From positions 1 through 31,823 of the forward strand of contig JAFGOZ010000437.1 of NCBI GenBank assembly GCA_016926235.1: 31,823 bases of DNA, given 5' to 3'. Origin of the DNA: Bacteroidales bacterium. GTDB lineage: Bacteria > Bacteroidota > Bacteroidia > Bacteroidales > UBA10428. Shown here in pieces: positions 1-9,646 of the stretch. The notes beneath the pieces are model-generated. The model was not told the origin of the DNA and searched no databases. It saw nothing but the letters and a program-made list of their open reading frames with translations. Each line of letters begins with the position of its first letter. Within the stretch, counting starts at the first letter, position 1. A program made the position numbers and the translations under genes.

Positions 1-360
1 ATTCTGTCCATCGCGCACCATTTTCAAATTGAAAGGATCCAACATCCGGATTCCATCTACAGTGAAGGTATAGGAATAAAAATCGGGTAACAGATTGTAC
101 ACGGTATATTCCCATACTCCTTCTTTACCTTCCTTCATTTCAACAGGTGCAGGTACCATAAAAGTGCCGAAATTGGTCTTTTGAGGTTTTGCTGGAAGGA
201 AATCACCATTCAGTTCAACTTTAATGGCTTTTGGAGCGCGAAACCGGAACGTTATCGAATCTCCGCTCATTTCCGGGGATTTCAGAGGAGAAGGGCCAAA
301 CTGGGCGTTTAATCCGGCACAGACATAGACTATGAAACCGAATAGAAAAGTTTTTTTCAT
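1..360 (-). CDS. CE1-like esterase with N-terminal E-set domain (3' part missing at window edge)
   Basis: An open frame starts at the ATG at 358-360 and runs 120 codons to the left edge without a stop, so only the N-terminus is visible. It begins MKKTFLFGFIVYVCAGLNAQ, a Sec signal peptide ending in the Bacteroidota-typical Ala-Gln. It continues with a beta-rich segment (FRAPKAIKVELNGDF, YSYTFTVDGIRMLDPFN) that resembles the CBM48-like E-set module preceding the catalytic domain of Bacteroidota feruloyl/acetyl xylan esterases of family CE1. The catalytic alpha/beta-hydrolase part, with its Ser nucleophile, lies outside the window, so enzyme activity is inferred from family layout only. It is separated from the sigma/anti-sigma genes by a 463-bp non-coding stretch and may belong to the next locus. 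Another E-set-bearing secreted hydrolase is possible. Confidence 0.7.
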   Translation of the reverse strand, partial: MKKTFLFGFIVYVCAGLNAQFGPSPLKSPEMSGDSITFRFRAPKAIKVELNGDFLPAKPQKTNFGTFMVPAPVEMKEGKEGVWEYTVYNLLPDFYSYTFTVDGIRMLDPFNLKMVRDGQN

Positions 361-823
361 GTTTTATGTTTTATGGTTAATATTAGCAGGGATCATCATA
401 GCGAAATGAAATGTATATGATGATGACACGTAGAAATAATAACCGGGTGACAGAAAGTCCTGAAAATAGTATGAAATATACCAAATGGGTTTTTTTATCG
501 ACTTTCACCACAAAGGTGTAACCCCCGGAAATAATTGCGTAAAGTCAAACCTTTTTCAGAACATCGAATATCTTTACTGATTATCTATGGAAACAATTTT
601 ATCCCGGGAAAACGAGGCTGTTCTAATATTTCATGATTCCATTTCATAAACCCCGAAGGGGTGATATTATTATAATCCGCAATATGACCCATTTGAACCC
701 TATAACCCCGAAGGAGTGAAATTATTATAACATTAACATTGTGCCATCATTATGCTCCCAAACTCCGAAGGGGGTGATATTATTCCAATATTTTATCCAA
801 GTAATACGCCTAATATTCCTTCC
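361..823. other. 463-bp non-coding stretch between the anti-sigma gene and the esterase gene
   Basis: No convincing coding frame is seen on either strand. The right part (648-789) holds three copies of a short GC-cored hairpin repeat, described separately. The left part must contain the promoter and leader of the esterase gene; a TATATTTC on the minus strand (473-480) is one base off the Bacteroidota -7 consensus TAnnTTTG, but no matching -33 TTTG is seen. A degenerate version of the 28-nt ECF-type element may lie at 542-567. No clear intrinsic terminator for the sigma/anti-sigma unit is visible unless the repeats themselves serve. Confidence 0.6.
648..789. repeat. Three quasi-tandem copies of a ~29-bp hairpin repeat, period ~56 bp
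   Basis: Copies lie at 648-676, 703-731 and 760-789. Each has the core CCCCGAAGGGGTGATATTAT or a close variant, and cores start 55 and 57 bp apart. The core can fold as CCCC-GAA-GGGG. Copy 1 pairs perfectly, copy 3 has T in place of one C (still a G-T pair), and copy 2 carries a GGAG variant that breaks one pair. The separators of about 27-28 bp also show weak similarity to each other (an ATnTGnCCAT-like piece), so the true unit may be the whole ~56 bp. They lie just downstream of the truncated anti-sigma gene. From memory, similar CCCCGAAGGGGT intergenic repeats occur in other Bacteroidota; their function is unknown to me. Confidence 0.8.
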
Positions 824-1042
824 TTAGTGGATTTCTGCATGTATTTTCTTAAATATTTCATCTTTATCTGCTTGTGAAGGTGGACTTTCTTTTCTCTTTA
901 CCTTGGATATAAACTCGAAAGTTTTTTTATTTTTTTCACTTTCTTCCAACCATGTATTTAACAGCAAATGCTGTTCTTCTGTACCTGTACGGTTTAGAAT
1001 TGAGGTAATAGATTCCCAAATTTTTGTTTCCCTATCTGTCAT
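824..1042 (-). CDS. Short FecR-type anti-sigma protein (cytoplasmic domain only, probably truncated)
   Basis: This 72-residue protein starts at the internal ATG at 1040-1042. An upstream ATG at 1087 would add 15 residues but would overlap the promoter-like element at 1063-1090, so the later start is preferred. The sequence (WESITSILNRTGTEEQHLLL, then NTWLEES, then IFKKIHAEIH) fits the N-terminal sigma-binding helices of FecR-type anti-sigma factors, including the usual Trp and the closing amphipathic helix. Family members normally continue through a membrane helix into a periplasmic FecR domain, for roughly 300-400 residues. Here a TAA follows at once. In a shifted frame the next codons read TKEGILGVLLG before another stop, possibly a remnant of the membrane helix. 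It follows the sigma gene by 100 bp. It may be a decayed gene or a functional soluble inhibitor. Confidence 0.65.
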   Translation of the reverse strand: MTDRETKIWESITSILNRTGTEEQHLLLNTWLEESEKNKKTFEFISKVKRKESPPSQADKDEIFKKIHAEIH

Positions 1043-1062
1043 ACTTACTGTTCTTAAATATA

Positions 1063-1090
1063 AAGTCCGTGAATTTTTTAAAAACATCTA
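1063..1090 (-). promoter_or_regulatory. Putative ECF-sigma promoter of the anti-sigma gene (copy A of 28-nt element)
   Basis: On the minus strand the element reads TAGATGT, 14 nt, CGGACTT, followed by TATATTTAAG. The same two 7-mers at the same spacing occur upstream of the first enzyme gene (25049-25076), with 23 of 28 positions identical overall. The right-hand block ends about 20 bp before the anti-sigma start codon. A second TAGATGT lies 9 bp further upstream. The position between a sigma gene and its anti-sigma gene, and the two-block layout, fit an ECF-type -35/-10 promoter. That it is read by the adjacent sigma factor is inference. Confidence 0.6.
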
Positions 1091-1142
1091 ATACATCTAA
1101 AAAGAAATTGTATTTTTTAGGTTTCTTTTTTGAATTTGGTGT

Positions 1143-1712
1143 TCAACTTACTAATAGTAGAAAATTTAGAAATTTGCCCAACGCTTCTCCCAGTTTTTTT
1201 AACGCTATTACCATTTGTCCATTAACAGTCGATTCCGAAAGTGACAGGATGTCTGCTATTTCTTTATATGTAAACCCTTCATCTCTCGACATCAGAAAAA
1301 TTAGCTTACATCTTTCAGGTAATTCCCTGACGGATTTATTTATGTATTCTTCGAGCTCTTTATAAACCAATTTATGTTCCGGAGTGTCCGCTTCTTCGAT
1401 AATTTCGAAGGAAAATTCAGATATATATGCAGGTGTTAATTTATATTTATTTAAATAATCGACTGATTTATTTCTAGTTATAATAAAAAGATAAGACTCA
1501 AAACTATTAATCGCAGGTAATTTTGATCGATTGTTCCAGATTGTAATAAATACATCGGATACAACTTCTTTCCTTGATTCATTTGAATGAATAAAACACC
1601 CTGTAAAACTGTAAACCTTAGCAAAATATATATTATAAAGCTTGGAAAAGGATATTTCATCCCCTTCCGATACTTTCAATAGCAGACTCTTTATAGTATC
1701 AGAGCCTTTCAT
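1143..1712 (-). CDS. ECF-type RNA polymerase sigma factor (sigma-70 family)
   Basis: The 189-residue protein has the compact two-domain layout of extracytoplasmic-function sigma factors. Region 2 (about residues 22-90) contains LYNIYFAKVYSF, VVSDVFITIWNNR and FESYLFIITRNKSVDYLNK, for core polymerase and -10 binding. Region 4 (about 120-175) contains VRELPERCKLIFLMSRDEGF and the helix-turn-helix TYKEIADILSLSESTVNGQM, for -35 binding. Length and motifs match the Bacteroidota ECF sigma factors that control SusC/SusD loci together with a FecR-type anti-sigma partner. That partner follows 100 bp downstream. A TAGGTTTG just upstream suggests housekeeping transcription. Unusually, the gene lies at the 3' end of the enzyme block, some 30 kb from susC, rather than next to it. 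It may also serve the locus to the left. Confidence 0.92.
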   Translation of the reverse strand: MKGSDTIKSLLLKVSEGDEISFSKLYNIYFAKVYSFTGCFIHSNESRKEVVSDVFITIWNNRSKLPAINSFESYLFIITRNKSVDYLNKYKLTPAYISEFSFEIIEEADTPEHKLVYKELEEYINKSVRELPERCKLIFLMSRDEGFTYKEIADILSLSESTVNGQMVIALKKLGEALGKFLNFLLLVS

Positions 1713-1733
1713 TTTAATTTTGTACTTTCAATA

Positions 1734-1764
1734 CAAACCTACTTTTTGGTATTTGATGAAAAAA
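1734..1764 (-). promoter_or_regulatory. Bacteroidota housekeeping promoter for the ECF sigma gene
   Basis: The minus strand has TAGGTTTG (plus-strand 1734-1741), an exact match to the Bacteroidota -7 consensus TAnnTTTG. A TTTT lies 19 nt upstream (1761-1764) in place of the -33 TTTG. The predicted transcript would start within about 20 nt of the sigma start codon at 1712. The 58-bp gap between the broken GH2 tail and the sigma gene holds nothing else recognisable. Confidence 0.5.
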
Positions 1765-1770
1765 TTATGC

Positions 1771-2013
1771 TTATAAACTTGGAATCATTAAAAAAGTAAA
1801 ATCGTAATCCTGATATTTTAATTGGTATTCAAGTCGTGGTAAAGCTCCCCAGCTGTTTACACAACCAACGCCCATCTGTTCTTTGTCAATACAAACATGG
1901 GTTAAGTTTTCTTCAAATAATTCGGCTGAATGACGTTGATTTTTAAAGTCGCCATCATCCAATGATTCAATTGAAAAATGCAATGCAGATGCGGAAAAAG
2001 GTTTTTCAGCTAT
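1771..2013 (-). pseudogene. Detached C-terminal 80 codons of the LacZ-type GH2 enzyme
   Basis: This segment is in the same frame as the upstream GH2 gene and is separated from it only by a TGA at 2014-2016. Its 80 codons continue the family's C-terminal beta-sandwich (small-chain domain): EKPFSASALHFSIESLDDGD, then QMGVGCVNSWGALPRLEYQL, ending in a TAA at 1771-1773. The NSWGALP motif corresponds to GDDSWSPS in E. coli LacZ, whose Trp999 lines the substrate pocket. Without readthrough this piece has no proper start; only a TTG at 1981-1983 could open the frame. I read it as the severed end of the neighbour, not as a separate gene. Confidence 0.85.
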
Positions 2014-4869
<2,856 letters not shown>

Positions 4870-4905
4870 TTAAATAGTTTCTAATAATTAGTTATCTCTT
4901 ATTAT

Positions 4906-7107
4906 TCAATCTATTAACTCAAATTTTATTTTTTGATCGTTTACTATCAGGTAGAAATCCCCGCTCTCCAAATGACGAACACCATCGGCATCGGGGAAAC
5001 TCAAATCTTGCATTGGATCAATCTCGAAGCGAAACACGCTTTTATCATCCTTTTTTACTTCTCTCTTTTCAAAGTATTTGAGTTCCTTGAGTGGCCTTGT
5101 AATTGAGGCAGCCGGATCATTGATATACCAGAAAACAGTTTCCATTCCATCCATAATGCCTGTATTACTTACTTCAACCTCAGCTATTAACTTTTCGCTT
5201 TTCCTGATCTTTGCAGATGAAAGTTTAACCTGTCCATAGGAGAAAGTTGTGTAACTCAGTCCATGTCCAAACCAGTATAATGGCTTTGTAGAAATATCCT
5301 GATACTTACCTTGATTAGGTCGGGCGCTTTGGCGCATATTATAATAAATAGGTATTTGACCAGTTGTTAATGGAAATGTAATGGCAAGCTTTCCTGAAGG
5401 ATTTATTCTGCCGGATAATATGCCTGAAAATACAGAGCCACCAGCGATACCAGGTTGCCAGATTTCCAGAATAGCATCGGCGAGTGGCTCCAATCTTATC
5501 AATTCAAGTGGTCGGCCGTTCGAAAGAACAAGGATTATTGGTTTCCCGGTTATTTTTAAAGCCTGCACTAATTTCTCCTGGATAGCGGGTAAGGCAATTG
5601 ATGACCGCGATGCATTCTCACCTGACCAAAATTTCTTCTCACCTAAACAAACTACAACTATTTCCGATTTTTGAGCCATCTCAATAGCTTCGGCAAACCC
5701 GGATTCATCATTACCATCAAAATCGCACCCTTTGGCATAATTTAAAATCACTGTTTTTTTAAATTCATTTTCCAATCCTTCAAAAAGGGTCTCTGCATCT
5801 GCTTCCTTACTCAGAGTTGCCCAGGCGCCAATCAGATTTGCCCGGTTTTTAGCCATGGGGCCAATTACCGCGATCTGTTTAGTTGATGGTGAAACGGGCA
5901 AAATATTATTGTTGTTTTTCAATAAAACCATGGATTCAGCAGCCAGCTGTTGCGCTATGGCCCTACTTTCAGGTTGAAGATACCTGGAAAACTCGTCAAT
6001 CACAGGAGTATACGGGTTATCAAATAAACCCAACCTGAATTTCACTTTAAGAATGCGACTAACAGCATCATCAATTTTATCCATAGATATTTTCTTTTCA
6101 GAAAGTAGTTCTGGTAGATATTCAAAATAAATATTGTCTTTCATATCCATTTCTACTCCAGCCATGAAAGATTTATACCCGGCTTCTTTACGGTCTTTTG
6201 CGAAGCCCTGGGCCACTAATTGATCAATTGCATCCCAGTCTGATACTACAAACCCATCATGCCCCCATCTTTTCTTGAGCACTTCTGTTAAAGTATAATA
6301 ATTTGCAGTTGCCGGAATTCCACTTATGTCATTAAATGCACTCATAACTGTTGCTGCACCCGCTTTAATACAAGCTTCATAAGGAACTAAATATGTTTCC
6401 CAAAGTAATTGCATGGAAATATCTGAATAATGATAATCCCGACCACCCTCAGATTCTCCATAACCAACATAGTGTTTTAAACAGGCTGCAATTGAATACG
6501 GATCACTTAAACTTTTCCCTTGATATCCTTTAACAGTAGCCACTCCAAAAACAGCATTTGTATAAGGATCTTCTCCATATCCTTCTGCAACACGCCCCCA
6601 ACGTCCATCTCTTGCAATATCAATCATAGGCGAAAATGTCCAGTCAATCCCTGATAATTTTGATTCTTTTGCAGCAACTGCGCAGGCTTTGCATACAAGA
6701 TCCGGATTCCACGAACATGCCTGTGCCAGAGAAATAGGGTAAACAGTCCGTAGTCCATGAATTACATCAAATCCAAAAAGAATTGGGATTCCTAAACGTG
6801 ATTTTTCAATCGTGTTTTTCTGAATTTGATTTCTTACTACAGGATCTGTATTTTGGTAAATTATTGAACCAATACCAGTTGGGATATTAGTTACAACCTG
6901 ACCTATATTATTCGAATTTATATTCAGACCAGTGACGGTTTGGTTTAATTGAAGTATTTTCTCATCAAGAGTCATTCTCGATAGTATATCCTTTACACGA
7001 TCATCTATATTAGCAGTAGAATCTTTATAGATAACTTGCTGGCCTGTGACAGAAAAGGATATTAAAATTTTAAAAACCAGAAACAACAGTTTTATTTTCG
7101 TTTTCAT
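4906..7107 (-). CDS. GH3 beta-glucosidase, BglX-like (secreted)
   Basis: The 733-residue protein has a signal peptide (1-22, ending SVTGQ) and the GH3 layout: TIM barrel (~35-365), alpha/beta sandwich (~390-600) and a C-terminal fibronectin-III-like domain (~625-730). Barrel motifs include GFDVIHGLRTVYPI, WTFSPMIDIARDGRWGR and CLKHYVGYGE. The nucleophile is Asp290 in FVVSDWDA. Glu497 in FWSGENASR is the likely acid/base in the second domain. The closest look is BglX-type periplasmic beta-glucosidase, releasing beta-linked glucose from oligosaccharides. The usual RDPRWGR reads RDGRWGR here. It is a paralogue of the GH3 gene that opens the block. It lies 39 bp before the GH2 gene and 64 bp after the GH78 gene, consistent with one transcript. 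Beta-xylosidase activity cannot be excluded. Confidence 0.9.
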   Translation of the reverse strand: MKTKIKLLFLVFKILISFSVTGQQVIYKDSTANIDDRVKDILSRMTLDEKILQLNQTVTGLNINSNNIGQVVTNIPTGIGSIIYQNTDPVVRNQIQKNTIEKSRLGIPILFGFDVIHGLRTVYPISLAQACSWNPDLVCKACAVAAKESKLSGIDWTFSPMIDIARDGRWGRVAEGYGEDPYTNAVFGVATVKGYQGKSLSDPYSIAACLKHYVGYGESEGGRDYHYSDISMQLLWETYLVPYEACIKAGAATVMSAFNDISGIPATANYYTLTEVLKKRWGHDGFVVSDWDAIDQLVAQGFAKDRKEAGYKSFMAGVEMDMKDNIYFEYLPELLSEKKISMDKIDDAVSRILKVKFRLGLFDNPYTPVIDEFSRYLQPESRAIAQQLAAESMVLLKNNNNILPVSPSTKQIAVIGPMAKNRANLIGAWATLSKEADAETLFEGLENEFKKTVILNYAKGCDFDGNDESGFAEAIEMAQKSEIVVVCLGEKKFWSGENASRSSIALPAIQEKLVQALKITGKPIILVLSNGRPLELIRLEPLADAILEIWQPGIAGGSVFSGILSGRINPSGKLAITFPLTTGQIPIYYNMRQSARPNQGKYQDISTKPLYWFGHGLSYTTFSYGQVKLSSAKIRKSEKLIAEVEVSNTGIMDGMETVFWYINDPAASITRPLKELKYFEKREVKKDDKSVFRFEIDPMQDLSFPDADGVRHLESGDFYLIVNDQKIKFELID

Positions 7108-7171
7108 GTTTATTTTTCTTAGTTCATTTCATAAGCGTTGTGAGTTCAGAAAAGCACCGATTTCAATTATC

Positions 7172-9562
7172 TTATATTTGAAATCCATTTTCTCCTGGTT
7201 TGAGTTGGTAACTTTTATCCTTCCAAATAAATACACCTGTAATTCCTTCAGGTAATCGGATATTGATATCCCATTGCTTATTTTTCAATTCATAATTAAC
7301 AGCGATCTTGCCATTTGGATGGGGCATTTCACCTCCTATTGATTTTATTTCACCAAGATGAGGCTCGATTTTAACTTTAGAAAAACCAGGAGCATCACTG
7401 TCAATACCAAGGATGGTTCGGAAGAATTCGATGTTTGGACTCGCCCCCCAGGCATGACAGTCGGACCGGGTGCTTTTTACATTTGAATCTTCCCCCCAGG
7501 TGGTCATACCCAATTCGATATTCTCGCGCCAAATATCCAGCCAACTCAGGTAACCGTCTCCCAGACCGGCCTTTACTAAAGCCTGATGCATATAGTATTT
7601 GAAATATATAGAAGCCTGCGTTAAAGTGCTATCAGAAAGCAATAGGGTGCCTAAATCTTCTGCTTCTTTTCCATAAATTATACCAGCCAGAATAGCCAGA
7701 GCATTGGTTTGTTGAGAAAACTTATCTTTTTCAGGTGTATCAGCAACTAATTTTTTTGATTCATCCCAATACTTTTGCTTAATTGTATTCGTCAATTGTT
7801 TCGCAATATTTTCATATAACAATGAAAACTCTTTCCTTCCAATATTCTTTTCTATCTCATTAGCAGCTTGTAATCCTAATAAAAACTGAAGGTCAAGTAA
7901 GGCTGAACTTTCATCTTTGCCACATGGAGCTATTCCATTCTTCCATCCCTCTGCCCAGTCACTGAAATTCCACCCGGGTATTTTTTTCAACGAGCCATCA
8001 TCACTTTGTAATCCAATAAAATAATTTAATATTTGTCGTGAACCGGTTAGTTTTCCTTTGATGAATTCCTGATCTGACCCATACATCAAATAATCACGAA
8101 GCATCCCGATATAGTACAAAGAAAATGGTGGAATTATTTGTTTTTCAGAACCGGTTGGATATCTGCTTAAAGTATAGCCATCCTGCTGTCTTGAATAATC
8201 AAACAAATTTAACGCATTTTTAATTAACCGATCGTCACCACTATTGTACAGCGATACCATTGCCTGAATTCTGGTATCGCCTATGTATTGCAATTGCTCA
8301 TAATATGGGCAATCAAAGTAAGTGTCGAATGCACAGAGTCTGGCTGTACGCCAGCCAATTTCATAAATTTCTTGAATTTCTTTAATATTGGTTTTGAGTA
8401 ATGCGTTAAGTTGAAATGGATATGCCGTAAAAGTCCCGTAAAGATCATCAATACTTAAAGGAGAATTTCTTGTTTCAATTTCCAATTTTATGTACCTGAA
8501 TGTTCGGTATGCAAGCGAAGTAAAATTTTGCTGACTTGTACCATCTGAAACAATAACATCATTTCTCCCGGCTATTATTTTTCCTTCTACAACATTACGG
8601 TTATTTTTGTCTTTTCCTTCGTATAAAGCTTCACTATAGGAGATTTTTATAACACTGTTTTCTCCCCCACTAAAAACTACCGTAGGAAATGCATTGGTGA
8701 GAAAGCCCTGGTCGAGTAAAAGAGAAGCTTTTGTATTTGAGGGTACTTCTATTTTCGCTTTTTCTGAAGGAAAATTGGATGGAACTGTAAGACCTTCAGC
8801 CAGTCTAACTTTCGATAGTCTCTGATAGGTAAGCTCCATTGGTGGTAAAAGTGAAGGTGTTAAATTCCACGATTTCTCTGATGGCACTCCTCCCCATACA
8901 ACTCTACCCGGCTCAAAAGCAATTTCTGCGTGCTTCCATTGGTTGTCATTAAATGATAGCTTTTCCCAATCTTTAATATGCTTTTGCATTTCAATATTTT
9001 CACCAGGACCCGCTACATAATACCATGTGATTTTTGTCCCTTTTACTCCATAGGGACTAACAGGTAAGGGGCTATAGCTGGTATCCTGTATACATTTCCA
9101 GGTTTTGTTGGTATTAAGAATCCCAGCATCTTTATTGGCTCCTTTTATAATTAAGCCTGATTTTAAGGAAATCTGAAACTCAGGTTTGAATTTTCCCTCA
9201 TTCCAAACCTTTACAGCTACTATATTCTTTCCAACCTTCAGGTAAGGTACTAAGTTTACTTTTTCAAAGTTCCAATGTTCAATATCTGATTTTGAAGGCC
9301 CAATTGACACCAGTTTTTCATTAACATAGAGTTTATATCTATTGTCAGCTGAAATATATATGGTAAAGTTTTCGGGTACACTTTTTAATTCCATTTGTTT
9401 TCGGAAAATATATATGCCATATGCGGTCGGGTCTGTCCCTGGAACTTGAATCCAGGATGATGTCCATTTAATTGTAGCGTCGTCAGGAGCAATATTCTGA
9501 CCTTTAGTTATGCTCATTATTGAAATAAGCATAATTGCAATAAAAGTCTTCTGAAAATTCAT
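7172..9562 (-). CDS. GH78-type alpha-L-rhamnosidase (secreted)
   Basis: The 796-residue protein has a signal peptide (1-21, ending TKGQ), N-terminal beta-sandwich domains (~30-380) and an (alpha/alpha)6 barrel (~385-715), followed by a C-terminal beta domain with GFSKVKIEPHLG. The barrel has the GH78 signature FDCPYYEQLQYIGDTR, with Glu422 as probable general acid, and TTWGEDSN, with Glu691 as probable base, ahead of SDCHAWGASP. Family members invert terminal alpha-L-rhamnose linkages in rhamnogalacturonan, rhamnosylated polysaccharides and plant glycosides. TTWGED replaces the more common TMWERW, so this is a side branch of GH78. It is preceded by an unusual AGGAGA ribosome-binding site. Neighbours are GH5 upstream (84-bp gap) and GH3 downstream. 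Confidence 0.85.
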   Translation of the reverse strand: MNFQKTFIAIMLISIMSITKGQNIAPDDATIKWTSSWIQVPGTDPTAYGIYIFRKQMELKSVPENFTIYISADNRYKLYVNEKLVSIGPSKSDIEHWNFEKVNLVPYLKVGKNIVAVKVWNEGKFKPEFQISLKSGLIIKGANKDAGILNTNKTWKCIQDTSYSPLPVSPYGVKGTKITWYYVAGPGENIEMQKHIKDWEKLSFNDNQWKHAEIAFEPGRVVWGGVPSEKSWNLTPSLLPPMELTYQRLSKVRLAEGLTVPSNFPSEKAKIEVPSNTKASLLLDQGFLTNAFPTVVFSGGENSVIKISYSEALYEGKDKNNRNVVEGKIIAGRNDVIVSDGTSQQNFTSLAYRTFRYIKLEIETRNSPLSIDDLYGTFTAYPFQLNALLKTNIKEIQEIYEIGWRTARLCAFDTYFDCPYYEQLQYIGDTRIQAMVSLYNSGDDRLIKNALNLFDYSRQQDGYTLSRYPTGSEKQIIPPFSLYYIGMLRDYLMYGSDQEFIKGKLTGSRQILNYFIGLQSDDGSLKKIPGWNFSDWAEGWKNGIAPCGKDESSALLDLQFLLGLQAANEIEKNIGRKEFSLLYENIAKQLTNTIKQKYWDESKKLVADTPEKDKFSQQTNALAILAGIIYGKEAEDLGTLLLSDSTLTQASIYFKYYMHQALVKAGLGDGYLSWLDIWRENIELGMTTWGEDSNVKSTRSDCHAWGASPNIEFFRTILGIDSDAPGFSKVKIEPHLGEIKSIGGEMPHPNGKIAVNYELKNKQWDINIRLPEGITGVFIWKDKSYQLKPGENGFQI

Positions 9563-9570
9563 ATCATTGG

Positions 9571-9576
9571 TCTCCT
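9571..9576 (-). promoter_or_regulatory. Shine-Dalgarno-like AGGAGA before the GH78 gene
   Basis: The minus strand reads AGGAGA, 8 nt, ATG. Bacteroidota genes rarely carry such a site and I saw none as clear before the other genes here. It supports the start at 9562 and may give this rhamnosidase extra translation within the operon. It could also be a chance match. Confidence 0.4.
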
Positions 9577-9646
9577 ACTTTTTCTTATTTTTTAAGCGGT
9601 CTTTACTTGACTTTTCTTGCCCATCTACAGATGTATCTTTAGCCGT

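Noticed and set aside
501..520. Terminator hairpin TTCACC...GGTG in the 361-823 stretch
   Set aside because: Only four consecutive pairs and no T-run follows on either strand at the right place.
542..567. Third copy of the ECF-type element upstream of the esterase gene
   Set aside because: The minus strand reads TCGATGT-N12-TTGACTT: similar, but one block is off by one base, the other by two, and the spacing is 2 nt shorter. Too weak to call without a genome-wide model.
648..789. CRISPR-like array (three ~29-bp repeats with ~28-bp separators)
   Set aside because: Repeats are degenerate, separators resemble each other, only three copies exist and no cas gene is present. A hairpin repeat family explains it better.
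1043..1142. Readthrough of the sigma gene stop into the following 100 bp
   Set aside because: The frame stays open for some 30 codons, but the translation is Lys/Phe-rich, unlike sigma factors, and the DNA there carries the promoter-like element.
1024..1365. Plus-strand frames of 60-113 codons over the sigma/anti-sigma genes and throughout the enzyme genes
   Set aside because: They lie antisense to clear family members, show no domain or signal features, and look like shadows of the real genes.
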